Origin: Glycomyces albidus
GTDB taxonomy: Bacteria > Actinomycetota > Actinomycetes > Mycobacteriales > Micromonosporaceae
Assembly (NCBI RefSeq): GCF_009451885.1
Contig: NZ_WIAO01000031.1
Location: 1 to 54,953 of the forward strand
DNA: 54,953 bases
Direction: 5' to 3'
Shown: one piece after another, positions 9,653-20,181 of the stretch
Layout: each line of letters begins with the position of its first letter
Position numbering within the stretch: position 1 is the stretch's first letter
Made by a program: the position numbers and the translations under genes
The notes under the pieces: model-generated
What the model was told of the DNA's origin: nothing
The model's input: only the letters and a program-made list of their open reading frames with translations
Database searches by the model: none

Positions 9653-10552
9653 TCAATCGAGGTATTCGCATTTGATCGCCATCGGCAGCTCGACGTACCC
9701 CGGGTCTCCCTGCCCCACGATCTCGCCGCTCGGCTGCCCGAAGAACCGGTCTTGATCGCACGACAGCCCGCTCATGCGAAACGGTGTGCCGGCGTGGTCG
9801 ATGGTGACCGATCCCAAGGTGCCGTCCACCTCGTAATCGACGACCAATCGGTATTCGTATGCGCCCCCGCCGGTTTCCGGGTCCAGGTAGACCTTGACCA
9901 TGACGCTCTGCTTGTCTCCGGGCGCGACATTGATGACCTGCCCCTCGAAGAACTCGTGGTCGGTCCGGTCCCCGGTCTCCTCTTCGACCGTGTACGGTCC
10001 GGGATTCGGGGCGTCGAGCAGCAAATGCATCTGGTCGATCGGAGTGGCTCCGCACCGCATCGGCTCGATGAACGTGCCGCCGTCGATCGCCTCGACCTCG
10101 GTGACGATCTCGGCCCGGACGCCGGTGACGGTCACCTGCTGCGGGAGATCGGTTTGGAGAGTGAAGTACACGCTCATGGAGCCGACGAGATACGCGCCCG
10201 CCGACAGCATGCCCGAGACGAATTCCGGCTCGCTGCCGTAGTAGGAGAGGTCCTCCAGGATCGCGTCGGCGGCGTCGGCGGAGCCCGCGTCGAATACGAA
10301 GTCTCGGCAATCGTCGCCGTCCCCGAGTTGGGTGACCGTCGCGAGCAGGACGTCCGCTTCGGCGGCCGGGGATTCGGTCGAGGTGTCGGCGAGGTCGGGA
10401 CCAGACGCTTCGGGGCGGTCGTCCTTGTGTCCGATCGCGCCGATGACGGCGGTGATCACGACGATGAGCACGAGCACGGCTGCGATCACTAAGAACAGGG
10501 TGGTTCTGCGTGAACGCCGCAGGCGTGACTGGGTGAGGTCTGGGGTGCGCAT
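9653..10552 (-). CDS. single-pass membrane-anchored extracytoplasmic protein
   Basis: 299 aa from the ATG at 10552. A longer GTG reading at 10600 would overlap the -10 box, so it is rejected. A basic N-terminus is followed by one TM helix (LFLVIAAVLVLIVVITAVIGAI). The rest is an acidic Thr/Ser-rich stalk and a beta-rich domain with four Cys (DCRDF, MRCGA, LSCDQ, IKCEY), suggesting disulphides outside the cell. It heads a likely operon with the downstream coiled-coil gene. Function unknown. Confidence 0.7.
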   Translation of the reverse strand: MRTPDLTQSRLRRSRRTTLFLVIAAVLVLIVVITAVIGAIGHKDDRPEASGPDLADTSTESPAAEADVLLATVTQLGDGDDCRDFVFDAGSADAADAILEDLSYYGSEPEFVSGMLSAGAYLVGSMSVYFTLQTDLPQQVTVTGVRAEIVTEVEAIDGGTFIEPMRCGATPIDQMHLLLDAPNPGPYTVEEETGDRTDHEFFEGQVINVAPGDKQSVMVKVYLDPETGGGAYEYRLVVDYEVDGTLGSVTIDHAGTPFRMSGLSCDQDRFFGQPSGEIVGQGDPGYVELPMAIKCEYLD

Positions 10553-10588
10553 CCTGCTCACTTTCGAGGCGAAGGGAGCACCTATCGT

Positions 10589-10616
10589 ATTATGCGCCAC
10601 CCAGACCGAAGTCCAA
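10589..10616 (-). promoter_or_regulatory. candidate promoter for the 9.2-10.5 kb operon
   Basis: On the minus strand, TTGGAC (10616-10611), a 16-nt spacer and CATAAT (10594-10589). The predicted start of transcription is about 30 nt before the ATG at 10552, which supports the shorter start. Confidence 0.4.
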
Positions 10617-10684
10617 GCGCTGTCATTGGTTCTGCTGCGGCGCTTGCGTTCTCGTGGGACGTGGGGTGGGGTCGATCCGGTCGG

Positions 10685-13135
10685 TCACTCTGCGACGAGT
10701 TCGTTCGCGCTGCGCACGACGCCGGGGGCCGTCAGCGCCTCGAGGTCGAGTCCGCCGCGGTGGCGCACGAGGAACCGCGCGCTCTCGTCGGGCAGCAGCG
10801 TCACCAGGCCTTGCTCGGTGACGGCGTCGGGGTCGGCCTTGTCGATGAGCAGGGTCAGGTCGCGAACGAGGTTCGCGGCCGTGAACAGCAGCTCCGTGCC
10901 GCCCTCGACCGGCTCGGACCGGACCGTCAGCTCTGGCTTCTCGAGCCGCGAGTCCCGGGGTTCGGTGTAGAACCACAGGCCGCGCTCACCGCCGAAGGAC
11001 GCGGTGAGGACCTCGTCCGCGGGGCTGCCGCCGGCGGCGACGGCGGGATCGATCGGGACTTCGAGCGTGCAGCGGGCGGCGACGAACGCCGGCGCGATCC
11101 GCTCGGCGAGCGGCGTGCCGTCGAAGGCGGTGCGGCGCAGCACGAGGTCGCCGTCCCAGTCATCGCCGGTGTCGTTGCAGAGCACGGCTGCGAGCCGCTC
11201 GCCGCGCTGCTGCACGGTCACCAGTCGCGGCGCGAAGGCCGAGCGCACGCCGTGCCAGAGCGGCTTGAGCCGTTCTTCCCCGTCGATGGCGGACCATGAG
11301 GTGACCGGCCAGCAGTCGTTGAGTTGCCACACGACGGCGCCCATCGTGCGGGGCGCCCAGGAGCGGAAGTGCTCGAGCGCGAAGCGGACCGCCATCGCCT
11401 GGTTGAGCTGCATCGCCCAGTGCCAGTTCTCCATGTCGTCGGGCACGCGGAAGTGCGGGACGAGGCCCCGGGTGAGCTTCGTGTTCCCCTCGGCAGCCTT
11501 CTGGTGCGCGATCATCCCCGGCGACTCGGGGGTGAGGGGCTCGTCGGAGACGGCGCGCACGAGCGTGGACCACGCGGGCGGCCCCTGCCAGCCGAATTCG
11601 GCGGCGAACCGGGGCCGGTGCTCGGCGTAGGTGGTCCAGTCGCGCCGGTTCCACTGCTCCCACAGGTGCATCGAGCCGTGCGCTTCGGTGTTCGGGTGCA
11701 TGCCAGGCGGGCTGTAGGGGCTCCCGGGGATGTACGGAGTGCGCGGCGCGAGCTCCTCCACGAGGCGCGGGAACAGCTCGTAGTAGTAGTCGGCGCCCCA
11801 GGTCCGGCCGTCGAGGATCGTCTTCCAGCCCCAGTCCTCGTAGCCCCACAGGTTCTCGTTGTTCCCGCACAGGAGCACCAGTGACGGGTGCGAGGCGAGG
11901 CGCGGGATCTGTTCGCGCACTTCGGCTTCGACCTCGCTGCGCAGCGGCTCCTCCTCGGGGTAGGCGGCGCAGGCGAAGAGCAGGTCCTGCCAGGTGAGCA
12001 GCCCGAGCTCGTCGCAGAGCTCGAAGAAGTCCTCGGATTCGTAGAGGCCGCCGCCCCAGACGCGGATGAGGTTGAGGTTGGCGGCGAGCGCCTGGCGCAG
12101 GCGGCGTTCGTATCGGGCCCGGTCGATGCGGACCGGGAGCGCGTCGTCGGGGATCCAGTTGGCGCCCTTGACGAAGACGGGCCGGTCGTTGACGACGAGC
12201 GTGAACGGGGTGCCCTCGTCGTCGGGTTCGGTGTCCCACCGGACCGTGCGGAAGCCGATGCGGCGTTCGACCGCGTCCAGCGGCCCGTCCGGGGTGTCGA
12301 GCGTCAACTCGGCGTCGTAGAGGGGCTGGTCGCCGTAGCCGACGGGCCACCAGCGGCGGACACCGGGGGCCTCGACGGCGACGCGGACCGTGTCGGCCCC
12401 GGCGGGGATCTCGACGGCGGCCTCGCTTCCGCGGAGGGAGGCGCGGGCGGTGAGCGCCGCGTCGGGGTCGTGGCGCTCGATCACGATCTCGGCCTCGAGG
12501 CGCCCGCCGCCGGGGAGCGGGACGGCGTCGAGGCGGACCTCGGCGATCCGGGCGACCGACCAGGACTCCAGCCGGACCGGCCGCCAGATGCCCGAGGTGT
12601 ACGTCGCGATGCCCCAGTCCCAGCCGAAGTTGCTGGCGGACTTTCGGATCGCCTCGTACGGCATCGGATAGGGCCGCGGCCGCGCGCCGAGCGCGCGGCT
12701 CTGCTCGTTCGCGTAGCGCACCGGCGAGCGGAAGCGGACTTCGAGCTCGTTCCGCCCTTCGACGAGCGCCTCGCGCACGTCGACGCGGTAGGAGCGGTGC
12801 TGGTTCGCGGCGTCGAGGACCACCCGGCCGTTGAGCGAGACGGCGGCGACGGTGTCGAGTCCGTCGAAGACCAGGTCGTGCCGGTCGTGGCCTCCCGGCT
12901 CCCACGTGAACGCCGTCCGGTACGTCCAGTCCACGAGGCCGATCCACGACGTCAGCGACTCGTTGCCGTCGAGGTACGGGTCGGGGATGAGCCCTGCGGC
13001 GAGCAGGTCGGTGTGGACGCATCCGGGCACGGCGGCCGGGATCGCGGCGCCGAGGACCGCCTCCGGCGCGGGCCCGGCCGACGCGCGGAGCGTCCAGCCG
13101 GAGTGGAGTTCGGTGCGGAGGGGAGGCGGGGTCAC
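10685..13135 (-). CDS. GH2 beta-mannosidase
   Basis: 816 aa. Start chosen at the GTG 13135, whose bases overlap the TGA of the upstream permease (GTGA) and which follows GGAG. The protein has the GH2 beta-mannosidase layout: jelly-roll (PAAVPGCVHTDLL, NQHRSYRVDV), Ig-like region, then a TIM barrel. The acid/base Glu427 sits in CGNNE and the nucleophile Glu513 in AAEFGWQ. There is no signal peptide, so it should act in the cytoplasm, removing mannose from the non-reducing end of imported manno-oligosaccharides. Last gene of the importer operon. The mannan role is supported by the GH5 mannanase next door. Confidence 0.9.
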   Translation of the reverse strand: MTPPPLRTELHSGWTLRASAGPAPEAVLGAAIPAAVPGCVHTDLLAAGLIPDPYLDGNESLTSWIGLVDWTYRTAFTWEPGGHDRHDLVFDGLDTVAAVSLNGRVVLDAANQHRSYRVDVREALVEGRNELEVRFRSPVRYANEQSRALGARPRPYPMPYEAIRKSASNFGWDWGIATYTSGIWRPVRLESWSVARIAEVRLDAVPLPGGGRLEAEIVIERHDPDAALTARASLRGSEAAVEIPAGADTVRVAVEAPGVRRWWPVGYGDQPLYDAELTLDTPDGPLDAVERRIGFRTVRWDTEPDDEGTPFTLVVNDRPVFVKGANWIPDDALPVRIDRARYERRLRQALAANLNLIRVWGGGLYESEDFFELCDELGLLTWQDLLFACAAYPEEEPLRSEVEAEVREQIPRLASHPSLVLLCGNNENLWGYEDWGWKTILDGRTWGADYYYELFPRLVEELAPRTPYIPGSPYSPPGMHPNTEAHGSMHLWEQWNRRDWTTYAEHRPRFAAEFGWQGPPAWSTLVRAVSDEPLTPESPGMIAHQKAAEGNTKLTRGLVPHFRVPDDMENWHWAMQLNQAMAVRFALEHFRSWAPRTMGAVVWQLNDCWPVTSWSAIDGEERLKPLWHGVRSAFAPRLVTVQQRGERLAAVLCNDTGDDWDGDLVLRRTAFDGTPLAERIAPAFVAARCTLEVPIDPAVAAGGSPADEVLTASFGGERGLWFYTEPRDSRLEKPELTVRSEPVEGGTELLFTAANLVRDLTLLIDKADPDAVTEQGLVTLLPDESARFLVRHRGGLDLEALTAPGVVRSANELVAE

Positions 13136-13992
13136 TTGACTGCTCCGGTAGTGAGTCCCTTGTAGATCCATCGCTGGAGGAACAGGAAGGCGACCAGAGT
13201 CGGGATGATGACGATCAGGGTGCCGGCCGAGATGACCTCCCATTGCGCACCGAACGGTCCCTTGAAGCGGAACAGCGACGTCGAGATCAGGCCCTCGGAG
13301 GGCAGGTAGAGGAAGGGCGCGTAGAACTCGTTGTAGATCGCGATCCCCTTGATGATCACGACGGTGGCGATCGCGGGCCTCAGCAGCGGCAGCACGATCA
13401 TCCAGTAGATCGTCCAGCGGTTGGCGCCGTCGAGCATCGCCGCTTCGTCGAGTGAGGCGGGAATCGACTGCATGAACTGGATGAACAGGTAGATCGCGAT
13501 GATGTCGGTGCCCATGAACAGGAGGATGAGCGCGGTCCTGGTGTCGTACAGGCCCATGCCGTTGATGAGCTGGAAGGTGGCGACCTGGCTCGTGACTCCC
13601 GGGACGAGGGTAGCGACGAGGAACAGTCCGAACACGAGTCGCTTGCCGCGGAACTCGAAGCGGTCCAGGCCGTAGGCCGCCATCGTGCCGATGAAGACCG
13701 TGCCGGCGAGCGAGACGGCGAGGACGATGCCGGTGTTGAGGAATCCCTCGAGCATCCCGCCGCTGTCGAAGGCGGTGGCGAAGTTCGCGAAGTTGAACCA
13801 GTTCGCCGGCGGTGTCATGGGGCCGGTCGAGCCGTACTCGGCAGGGGTCTTGAAGCTGGCGAACACGACGGTCACGAGCGGCACGAGGGTGACGGCGGCG
13901 GCGATCACCAGGCTCAGGTACTTGGCCCCGCCGGCGGTGATCCGGCGGGCGCGCAGGAGTCCGGACTCGGGGGCGTGGTGCGCGGTGGTCAT
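13132..13992 (-). CDS. ABC sugar permease, MalG type
   Basis: 286 aa with about six TM helices. It carries the inner-membrane permease EAA loop (SLDEAAMLDGANRWTIYWMIVLPLLRPA), which contacts the ATPase. The ATG at 13992 overlaps the stop of the preceding permease by 4 bp (ATGA), and its own stop overlaps the GTG of the mannosidase, so the genes are translationally coupled. The open frame continues further upstream but that part is a shadow of neighbouring genes. No ATPase is encoded here. CUT1 systems often share one MsiK-type ATPase encoded elsewhere. Confidence 0.9.
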   Translation of the reverse strand: MTTAHHAPESGLLRARRITAGGAKYLSLVIAAAVTLVPLVTVVFASFKTPAEYGSTGPMTPPANWFNFANFATAFDSGGMLEGFLNTGIVLAVSLAGTVFIGTMAAYGLDRFEFRGKRLVFGLFLVATLVPGVTSQVATFQLINGMGLYDTRTALILLFMGTDIIAIYLFIQFMQSIPASLDEAAMLDGANRWTIYWMIVLPLLRPAIATVVIIKGIAIYNEFYAPFLYLPSEGLISTSLFRFKGPFGAQWEVISAGTLIVIIPTLVAFLFLQRWIYKGLTTGAVK

Positions 13993-14939
13993 GTGAGATC
14001 GACCTTCTCGTCGGGGAAGAGCTTGCGCTGCGCCCAGGTCACCAGCAGGACGATCGCGAGCAGCACTACGGCCATCGCCGAGGCCGTGCCGACCTGCCGG
14101 TGTGTGAACGCGGTCTGGATCGTCTGGATGACGAACGTCGAGGTGCCGTTCGCGCCGCCGGTCATGATGAACGGGATCTCGAAGACGCTGAGCGAGCCCG
14201 CGATCGAGAGGATGAACATCAGCCCGATGATGCGGCGGATGCCGGGCAGGATGATCGCCCGGAACTGCTGCCACTTGTTCGCGCCGTCCAGCTCGGCCGC
14301 CTCGTACAGCTCGCTCGGGATCGACTGGATCGCCCCGAGGAACAGCACGAAGTTCATGCCCATGTAGCGCCAGACGCTCGTCCCGGCGAGCGACCAGTTG
14401 GCGACCTCGGGATCGCCGAGCCACTGCGGCGGATCGCCGACGCCCGCCCAGGACAGCACCGTGTCGATGGTGCCGCCGGGCTGGAAGAGGTAGAGGAACA
14501 CGAACCCGATCGCGACGCCGTTGATGAGGTAGGGGAAGAACAGCACGCCGCGGAAGAAGTTCCGGAATCGCGTGCTCTGACTCAGGATGGTCGCGAAGTA
14601 CAGCGCGATCGCGATCTGGACGAACGAGGCGCCGAAGTAGTAGAGGCTGACGAAGAAGACCTCGAAGATGCGGGGGTCGGTGAAGACCCGCACGTAGTTG
14701 TCGGCGCCGACGAAGTGCTTCGTCTGGTCCAGCCCGTCCCAGTCGGTGACGCTGTAGTAGAAGAGGTTGGCCGCGGGCCAGTACGTGAACAGGAGCAGCA
14801 GCGAGACCGCGGCCGCGATGAACAGGTACGGGGTGAGCCGCCGCGGGTACCGCCGCCGGGTGGTCCCGGAGGGCCGCCTGGTGCGGCCCTCCGGGCGGTC
14901 GGCCACGGCTTCCGCGGGCGCGGAGTCCTTGATCGCCAT
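13989..14939 (-). CDS. ABC sugar permease, MalF type
   Basis: 316 aa. A cytoplasmic Arg-rich N-terminus (RRRYPRRLTPY) precedes about six TM helices, with the EAA loop at SELYEAAELDGANKWQQFRAIILPGIRR. This is the longer, MalF-like partner of a CUT1 sugar importer, forming a heterodimer with the next permease. It starts 18 bp after the binding-protein gene and overlaps the next gene by 4 bp. Confidence 0.9.
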   Translation of the reverse strand: MAIKDSAPAEAVADRPEGRTRRPSGTTRRRYPRRLTPYLFIAAAVSLLLLFTYWPAANLFYYSVTDWDGLDQTKHFVGADNYVRVFTDPRIFEVFFVSLYYFGASFVQIAIALYFATILSQSTRFRNFFRGVLFFPYLINGVAIGFVFLYLFQPGGTIDTVLSWAGVGDPPQWLGDPEVANWSLAGTSVWRYMGMNFVLFLGAIQSIPSELYEAAELDGANKWQQFRAIILPGIRRIIGLMFILSIAGSLSVFEIPFIMTGGANGTSTFVIQTIQTAFTHRQVGTASAMAVVLLAIVLLVTWAQRKLFPDEKVDLT

Positions 14940-14957
14940 GAGTCGCTTCCGCTTCCC

Positions 14958-16274
14958 TCAGCCCGCGAGACGTTCGACCGATGCGCCCCAGCGCTCGTTC
15001 AGGTCGGCGAAGAAGCTCTCCTTGTCGCCGTCGGCCGCGCCGCGCGCCACGTCGACGAGCTCCTGCCGGTAGATGTTGCCGAACAGGTCGACCTGCGAGT
15101 CGCTGGCCACCTCGTTGAGCAGGCCCTCCTCGCCGGCCGGGGCGGCGTTCATCTCCATGAGCTGCACGCCGGCCTCTTCGAGCCCGCTGAGGTTCTCGGG
15201 GAGGGGCGCGTCCGCGACAGTGGAGATCATGGCCTCGTTCTCGGCGAAGCCCGACTCCTCCACGAACCACTTGATCCAGGCCCACGCGGCGGCCTTGGAC
15301 TCGGAGTGGCGGCTGACGGCGAGGTTGTAGTCGCCGCCGATCACGGTGTACTGGGTGCCGTCCACGTTCGCAGGGAACGCCATGAAGCCGATGTCGTCGG
15401 CGGAGGCGCCGTTGGCCTCGGCGGCGTCCTGCATCTGCGAGATCGCCCACGAGCCGAGGGTCATCGCACCGATCTTGCCGGTCGCGATGTCCACCTTGGA
15501 CTGCTCCCAGTTGGTGGTGAGCGGGTCCTCCTCGGTCAGGCCCGCCGCCACGGCGTCGTAGAGCAGCGAGTCGATGGTGTACATGTCCTTGCCCTCGGTC
15601 CAGGGCGCCGGGTCCTTCGCCATCTCGCTGGAGGCGTCGGGGTTCGCGGTGATCCCGCCGAGATTCCCGAAGGACTGGCCGAGGGGCCAGCCGTCCTTGT
15701 AGTTGGTGTACAGCGGGATCGCGTCGGTGTTGTCCTTGATCTGCTGGAGCGCGGCGAGGAACGCCTCGGGGGTGCTCGGCAGTTCGGTGATGCCGGCCGC
15801 CTCGAAGACCCGCTTGTTGTAGAGGACGCCGTTGGCGTTGCCGCCGATGGCGAGCCCGTACTGCACGCCCTCGTAGGCGGCGCCGTTCAGGAAGCGGTAG
15901 GTGTCCTCGAAGTCCGCCTTGTCGCCGAGCGGCTCGAGGAACTGCTCGAACTGGTTCGGCTGGATCGCGGCCGGGATGCCGATGACGTCGCCGTAGTTGT
16001 TCGTGCTCAGGCGGGTGGTCATCTCGCCCGCGTAGTCGGTGATGCCCTCGACCTCCACCGAGACGTCCGGGTACTGCTCTTCGAACGCCGCGATGTACTC
16101 GTCGAACTGGCCGTTCTCGACGAGGTCGGTGCGCCAGGTGATGATCTTGAGATCACCCTTCACCTCGCCGTCGATCGTGTTTGAGGGGTCGTCGGCGCCG
16201 CTGCCGCTGCAACCGCTGAGTGCGATCGCGGCCGCGGCGAAGGTCGCGACACCGGCCAATGCCTGCTTGCTCAT
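14958..16274 (-). CDS. ABC sugar-binding lipoprotein
   Basis: 438 aa from the ATG at 16274, preceded by AAGGAG; an upstream in-frame ATG at 16298 lacks an RBS. A lipoprotein signal ends in the lipobox LSGC, with the modified Cys at residue 22. The rest is a type-1 extracellular solute-binding protein (GDLKIITWRTD, then the FAWIKWFVEES-like C-terminal lobe). It should capture oligosaccharides outside the membrane for the two permeases. The neighbouring mannanase and mannosidase suggest manno-oligosaccharides as ligand; this is inference from context. Confidence 0.88.
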   Translation of the reverse strand: MSKQALAGVATFAAAAIALSGCSGSGADDPSNTIDGEVKGDLKIITWRTDLVENGQFDEYIAAFEEQYPDVSVEVEGITDYAGEMTTRLSTNNYGDVIGIPAAIQPNQFEQFLEPLGDKADFEDTYRFLNGAAYEGVQYGLAIGGNANGVLYNKRVFEAAGITELPSTPEAFLAALQQIKDNTDAIPLYTNYKDGWPLGQSFGNLGGITANPDASSEMAKDPAPWTEGKDMYTIDSLLYDAVAAGLTEEDPLTTNWEQSKVDIATGKIGAMTLGSWAISQMQDAAEANGASADDIGFMAFPANVDGTQYTVIGGDYNLAVSRHSESKAAAWAWIKWFVEESGFAENEAMISTVADAPLPENLSGLEEAGVQLMEMNAAPAGEEGLLNEVASDSQVDLFGNIYRQELVDVARGAADGDKESFFADLNERWGASVERLAG

Positions 16275-16342
16275 TTCGGGGCTCCTTGTCGGGTTCATCG
16301 TTGAACGCGCTCCGCTCGGCCGTTACAGCGAAGCACTCGCAC

Positions 16343-16371
16343 AGGGTAAGTTATGAACCGGTTAAGCACAA
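16343..16371 (-). promoter_or_regulatory. candidate promoter and operator of the importer operon
   Basis: On the minus strand, TTGTGC (16371-16366), exactly 17 nt, then TACCCT (16348-16343). The spacer contains the palindrome-like TTAACCGGTTCA (16365-16354), placed where a repressor would block RNA polymerase. The leader would be about 60 nt. Confidence 0.45.
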
Positions 16372-16450
16372 GTAAGCGAGTGTCGATCCCTCGATGGATC
16401 GGCGACTCGAGCCGATGCAGAAGAGCGGCTGAGTACAAACGATCCAGCGA

Positions 16451-16490
16451 GTTCAGTAATTCGTTCAGGAGCCTTACTCGGTTCAGTAAC
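16451..16490. repeat. TTACTGAAC direct repeats upstream of the importer operon
   Basis: GTTCAGTAA occurs at 16451-16459 and 16481-16489, exactly 30 bp apart, with further partial GTTCA copies after each. On the minus strand these read TTACTGAAC. The same TACTGAA half-site forms an inverted repeat before the mannanase gene (18033-18050), so one regulator may bind both. Confidence 0.5.
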
Positions 16491-16513
16491 AGTTCAATAC
16501 CGAACGCGTCCTC

Positions 16514-16554
16514 TTGGGGCGCAAGTCTCGGCGGAGTAGCCTATATCGATACAT
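16514..16554 (+). promoter_or_regulatory. candidate promoter and operator of the ROK regulator gene
   Basis: TTGGGG (16514-16519), 17 nt, TAGCCT (16537-16542), followed directly by ATATCGATACAT (16543-16554) over the expected transcription start. The same 12-mer recurs at 18001-18012 before the mannanase gene, which suggests autoregulation plus control of the mannanase. Confidence 0.4.
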
Positions 16555-16588
16555 CGTGACTGTCCCTCACCCTCAGAACGGCGGCACC

Positions 16589-17785
16589 ATGTCCCCTCAC
16601 CGCACTCACGGCGGTACCGCCGCGAAGATCCTCGATCTGCTGCGGCGCGACGGTCCCTTGAGCCACTTCGACCTGGTCGCCCGCACCGGGCTCGCCCCCG
16701 GCACGATCTCCGAGGCGGTGCGCGCCCTGCTGGTGGACCACCTGCTCGCCCAGGGCGAGGCCGTTCCCAAGGCGGGGCCCGGCAGGTCCAGGCGCCTCCT
16801 GCGTGTCGCGGAGGACGCCTGGGGAGCGGTCGGCGTGCACGCCGGTGCGACCGCGACCGTGATCGCGCTCCTCGACTTCGCCGGGCGCCGCATCGCCTGG
16901 TCGGCGGTTCCGGGCATCTGCGGCTCCGACCCGGATGCGTCCCTGAGCCGCATCGCCGAGCACGTGGAATCGCTCCTGCACAGCGCCGACCTGCCGCGCG
17001 ATCGGCTGCTCGGTGCGGCGTTCGTCGCTCCCGGCCCGCACGACCTGGAGCGCGGCGCGCTGCTCACCGCCGACTTCGGCCCTGCTTGGAGCGGGTATCC
17101 GGTGGCCGGCTCGCTCGCCGACGCGGTCGGCGCGCCGGTCCGCATCGAGCACGAGGCCGACGCGGCGGCCCTGGTGGAACTGCGGTCGAGCTGCCGTCCG
17201 GCCGACGGCTTCGCGGTGGTCTACATGGGAACGTCGATCGGATGCAGCGTGATCGCCGACGGCGAGGTCTACCGGGGCGGCGGAAACGCCGCCGCGATCG
17301 GGCATGTGCCGCTTCCCGGCGCGCGGACGCCGTGCACCTGCGGCAGGCGCGGGTGTGTTGAAGCCGAAGCCGGCCCGGCAGCGGTGGTGGCGCAGGCCGA
17401 GCAGAACCCCGCACTCGCCGAGCGCCTCGAGCTGAGCGGCTCCACCGCGGCGGTGCTCGCCGACTTCGACCGGATCGCCCGGGCCTGCCGCGCGGGCGAC
17501 CGCGCCGCAGCAGCCGTCCTGGAGGCGTCGGCAAGGAACTTGGGCAGAGCAGTCGCCGTCGTCGCCGAACTGTTCGGGATCGACGCGATCGTCCTGGCCG
17601 GTCCGGCGTTCAAGGCCGCCGCCCCGATGTATCGCGAGCACGTCGCGGTCGCACTCAAGTCACGTGCGCGGCCCTCCCGGGCACCCGACGTGCGCCTCTC
17701 GCACCAGACCGACGCCGCCGCGATCGGCGGCGCGCTGCGGGTCTTGCACGCGACGCCGGTCCCGACCCGGCCCCGCGACGACTGA
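16589..17785 (+). CDS. ROK-family transcriptional repressor
   Basis: 398 aa from the ATG at 16589; a GTG at 16556 is an alternative that would overlap the operator. An N-terminal winged helix (AAKILDLLRRDGPLSHFDLVARTGLAPGTISEAV) is followed by a ROK sugar-kinase-like domain. That domain has the zinc-binding CTCGRRGCVEAEAG motif near residues 250-265. Such NagC/XylR-type proteins release DNA on binding a sugar. The gene is divergent from the importer operon and upstream of the mannanase, so it is the likely local regulator of mannan use. Confidence 0.88.
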   Translation: MSPHRTHGGTAAKILDLLRRDGPLSHFDLVARTGLAPGTISEAVRALLVDHLLAQGEAVPKAGPGRSRRLLRVAEDAWGAVGVHAGATATVIALLDFAGRRIAWSAVPGICGSDPDASLSRIAEHVESLLHSADLPRDRLLGAAFVAPGPHDLERGALLTADFGPAWSGYPVAGSLADAVGAPVRIEHEADAAALVELRSSCRPADGFAVVYMGTSIGCSVIADGEVYRGGGNAAAIGHVPLPGARTPCTCGRRGCVEAEAGPAAVVAQAEQNPALAERLELSGSTAAVLADFDRIARACRAGDRAAAAVLEASARNLGRAVAVVAELFGIDAIVLAGPAFKAAAPMYREHVAVALKSRARPSRAPDVRLSHQTDAAAIGGALRVLHATPVPTRPRDD

Positions 17786-18000
17786 CCTCCCGCTCGGACA
17801 GCGCCTTCGTCATCCGCGGCGGCACTCCGTCTCGGGAGAGCGCCGCCCGGCCCGCACAAGCCGGAACCGACTCGGAGCACCCCTGAACATGCCGCGGTTC
17901 GAACGGTCGGGCAGAGCACGCCCGCACGCTGCTCTTACTGAACCGGGTTTGCACGCTAGAGCTACCGGGCCACGGAGCACACCAGGGCGGACCTCTTGCA

Positions 18001-19535
<1,535 letters not shown>

Positions 19536-19687
19536 CCCGACTCGGTCTCCACCGATTCCGTCGGCCTCGCTCAAGGAGGGCACTGCGTCGGCGCGATCCG
19601 GTCGCTCCGGAGACACCGCCACGAAGGCGCCCGGATGAGACGCCACCGAGCCCTGCGAACAGCTGTGATACCCGCCGCGGGAATGGC

Positions 19688-19713
19688 AAAAGGCCCTGTT
19701 TCCAGGGCCTTTT
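19688..19713 (-). terminator. rho-independent terminator
   Basis: An 11-bp perfect stem (AAAAGGCCCTG at 19688-19698, CAGGGCCTTTT at 19703-19713) with a 4-nt loop and T-rich flank. On the minus strand it directly follows the tRNA-Leu fragment and was probably that tRNA's terminator. It may also end the mannanase transcript from the other side. Confidence 0.8.
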
Positions 19714-19719
19714 GTTCTG

Positions 19720-19764
19720 TGCGCGAGGGGGGACTTGAACCCCCACGTCCGTTAAAGGACACTA
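19720..19764 (-). tRNA. 3' half of tRNA-Leu(GAG), probable attachment site
   Basis: On the minus strand this begins at the anticodon loop TTGAGGT (anticodon GAG). It continues through the 3' anticodon strand, the long variable arm (GTCC/GGAC), the T arm (GGGGG TTCAAGT CCCCC) and the acceptor strand CTCGCGC. The D arm and 5' acceptor strand are missing: beyond 19764 the sequence no longer pairs. This is the usual relic where an integrase has used a tRNA gene. By polarity the chromosome lies to the left and the element to the right. The intact tRNA-Leu was not seen in the window. Confidence 0.75.
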
Positions 19765-20181
19765 GCACCTCAAGTCTATTTTATGGCCTTCAGAGTCCGA
19801 TTTCCTGATCATCCTCGCAGGTAGATCATACCGCGCGTTAGTCGTCAATAGTCATTGTCCGGCAACGTTGAGCATCGTTTTCCGCAGCGAATGGCTCGTA
19901 AATTGGCTCCGCAAAGCCGTCCATAATCGACTAACCTCTACGGCTGTGGGGTATGGGACACGCCCGGGTCATGTCACAGACCCATACGCCCCCGAGTTGG
20001 CCGAACAGCACTCCTCCCCCAGTTTCCTCCTCCAGACGACGTACGACCGGGACGGCAACAAGCTCAACGCCGCGGTGACTGCCGCGTGAACACCCGGCTC
20101 CTCCCCCGGCCACGACCGCCACCTGACCTCCCGAACACCCGTGGACTGCAGGTAGATCGCTCCCGGCCAGCACCGGTACCG
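19765..20181. other. gene-poor start of the accessory region
   Basis: Lower-GC sequence just inside the presumed attachment site. A plus frame ending at 20089 reads HVTDPYAPELAEQ then FLLQTTYDRDGNKLNAAV, and could be the C-terminal scrap of an unknown protein. Its start is part of a 32-nt repeat (19970-20001) that recurs at 24176-24207. No intact gene or integrase is seen. Confidence 0.4.
19970..20001 (+). repeat. 32-nt dispersed repeat, copy 1
   Basis: CATGTCACAGACCC and the following 18 nt match 24176-24207 at 28 of 32 positions in the same orientation. Both copies read HVTDPYA(P/S)ELA in one frame. It may be an IS end or a gene scrap. Confidence 0.5.

Noticed and set aside
13993..15450. 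Upstream extension of the MalG-type permease frame to 772 codons
   Set aside because: The extension lies antiframe to MalF and the binding-protein gene; an ATG overlapping the MalF stop gives a permease of normal size.
19720..19800. Intact tRNA-Leu
   Set aside because: The 5' anticodon strand, D arm and 5' acceptor strand do not exist here; only the 3' half is present.
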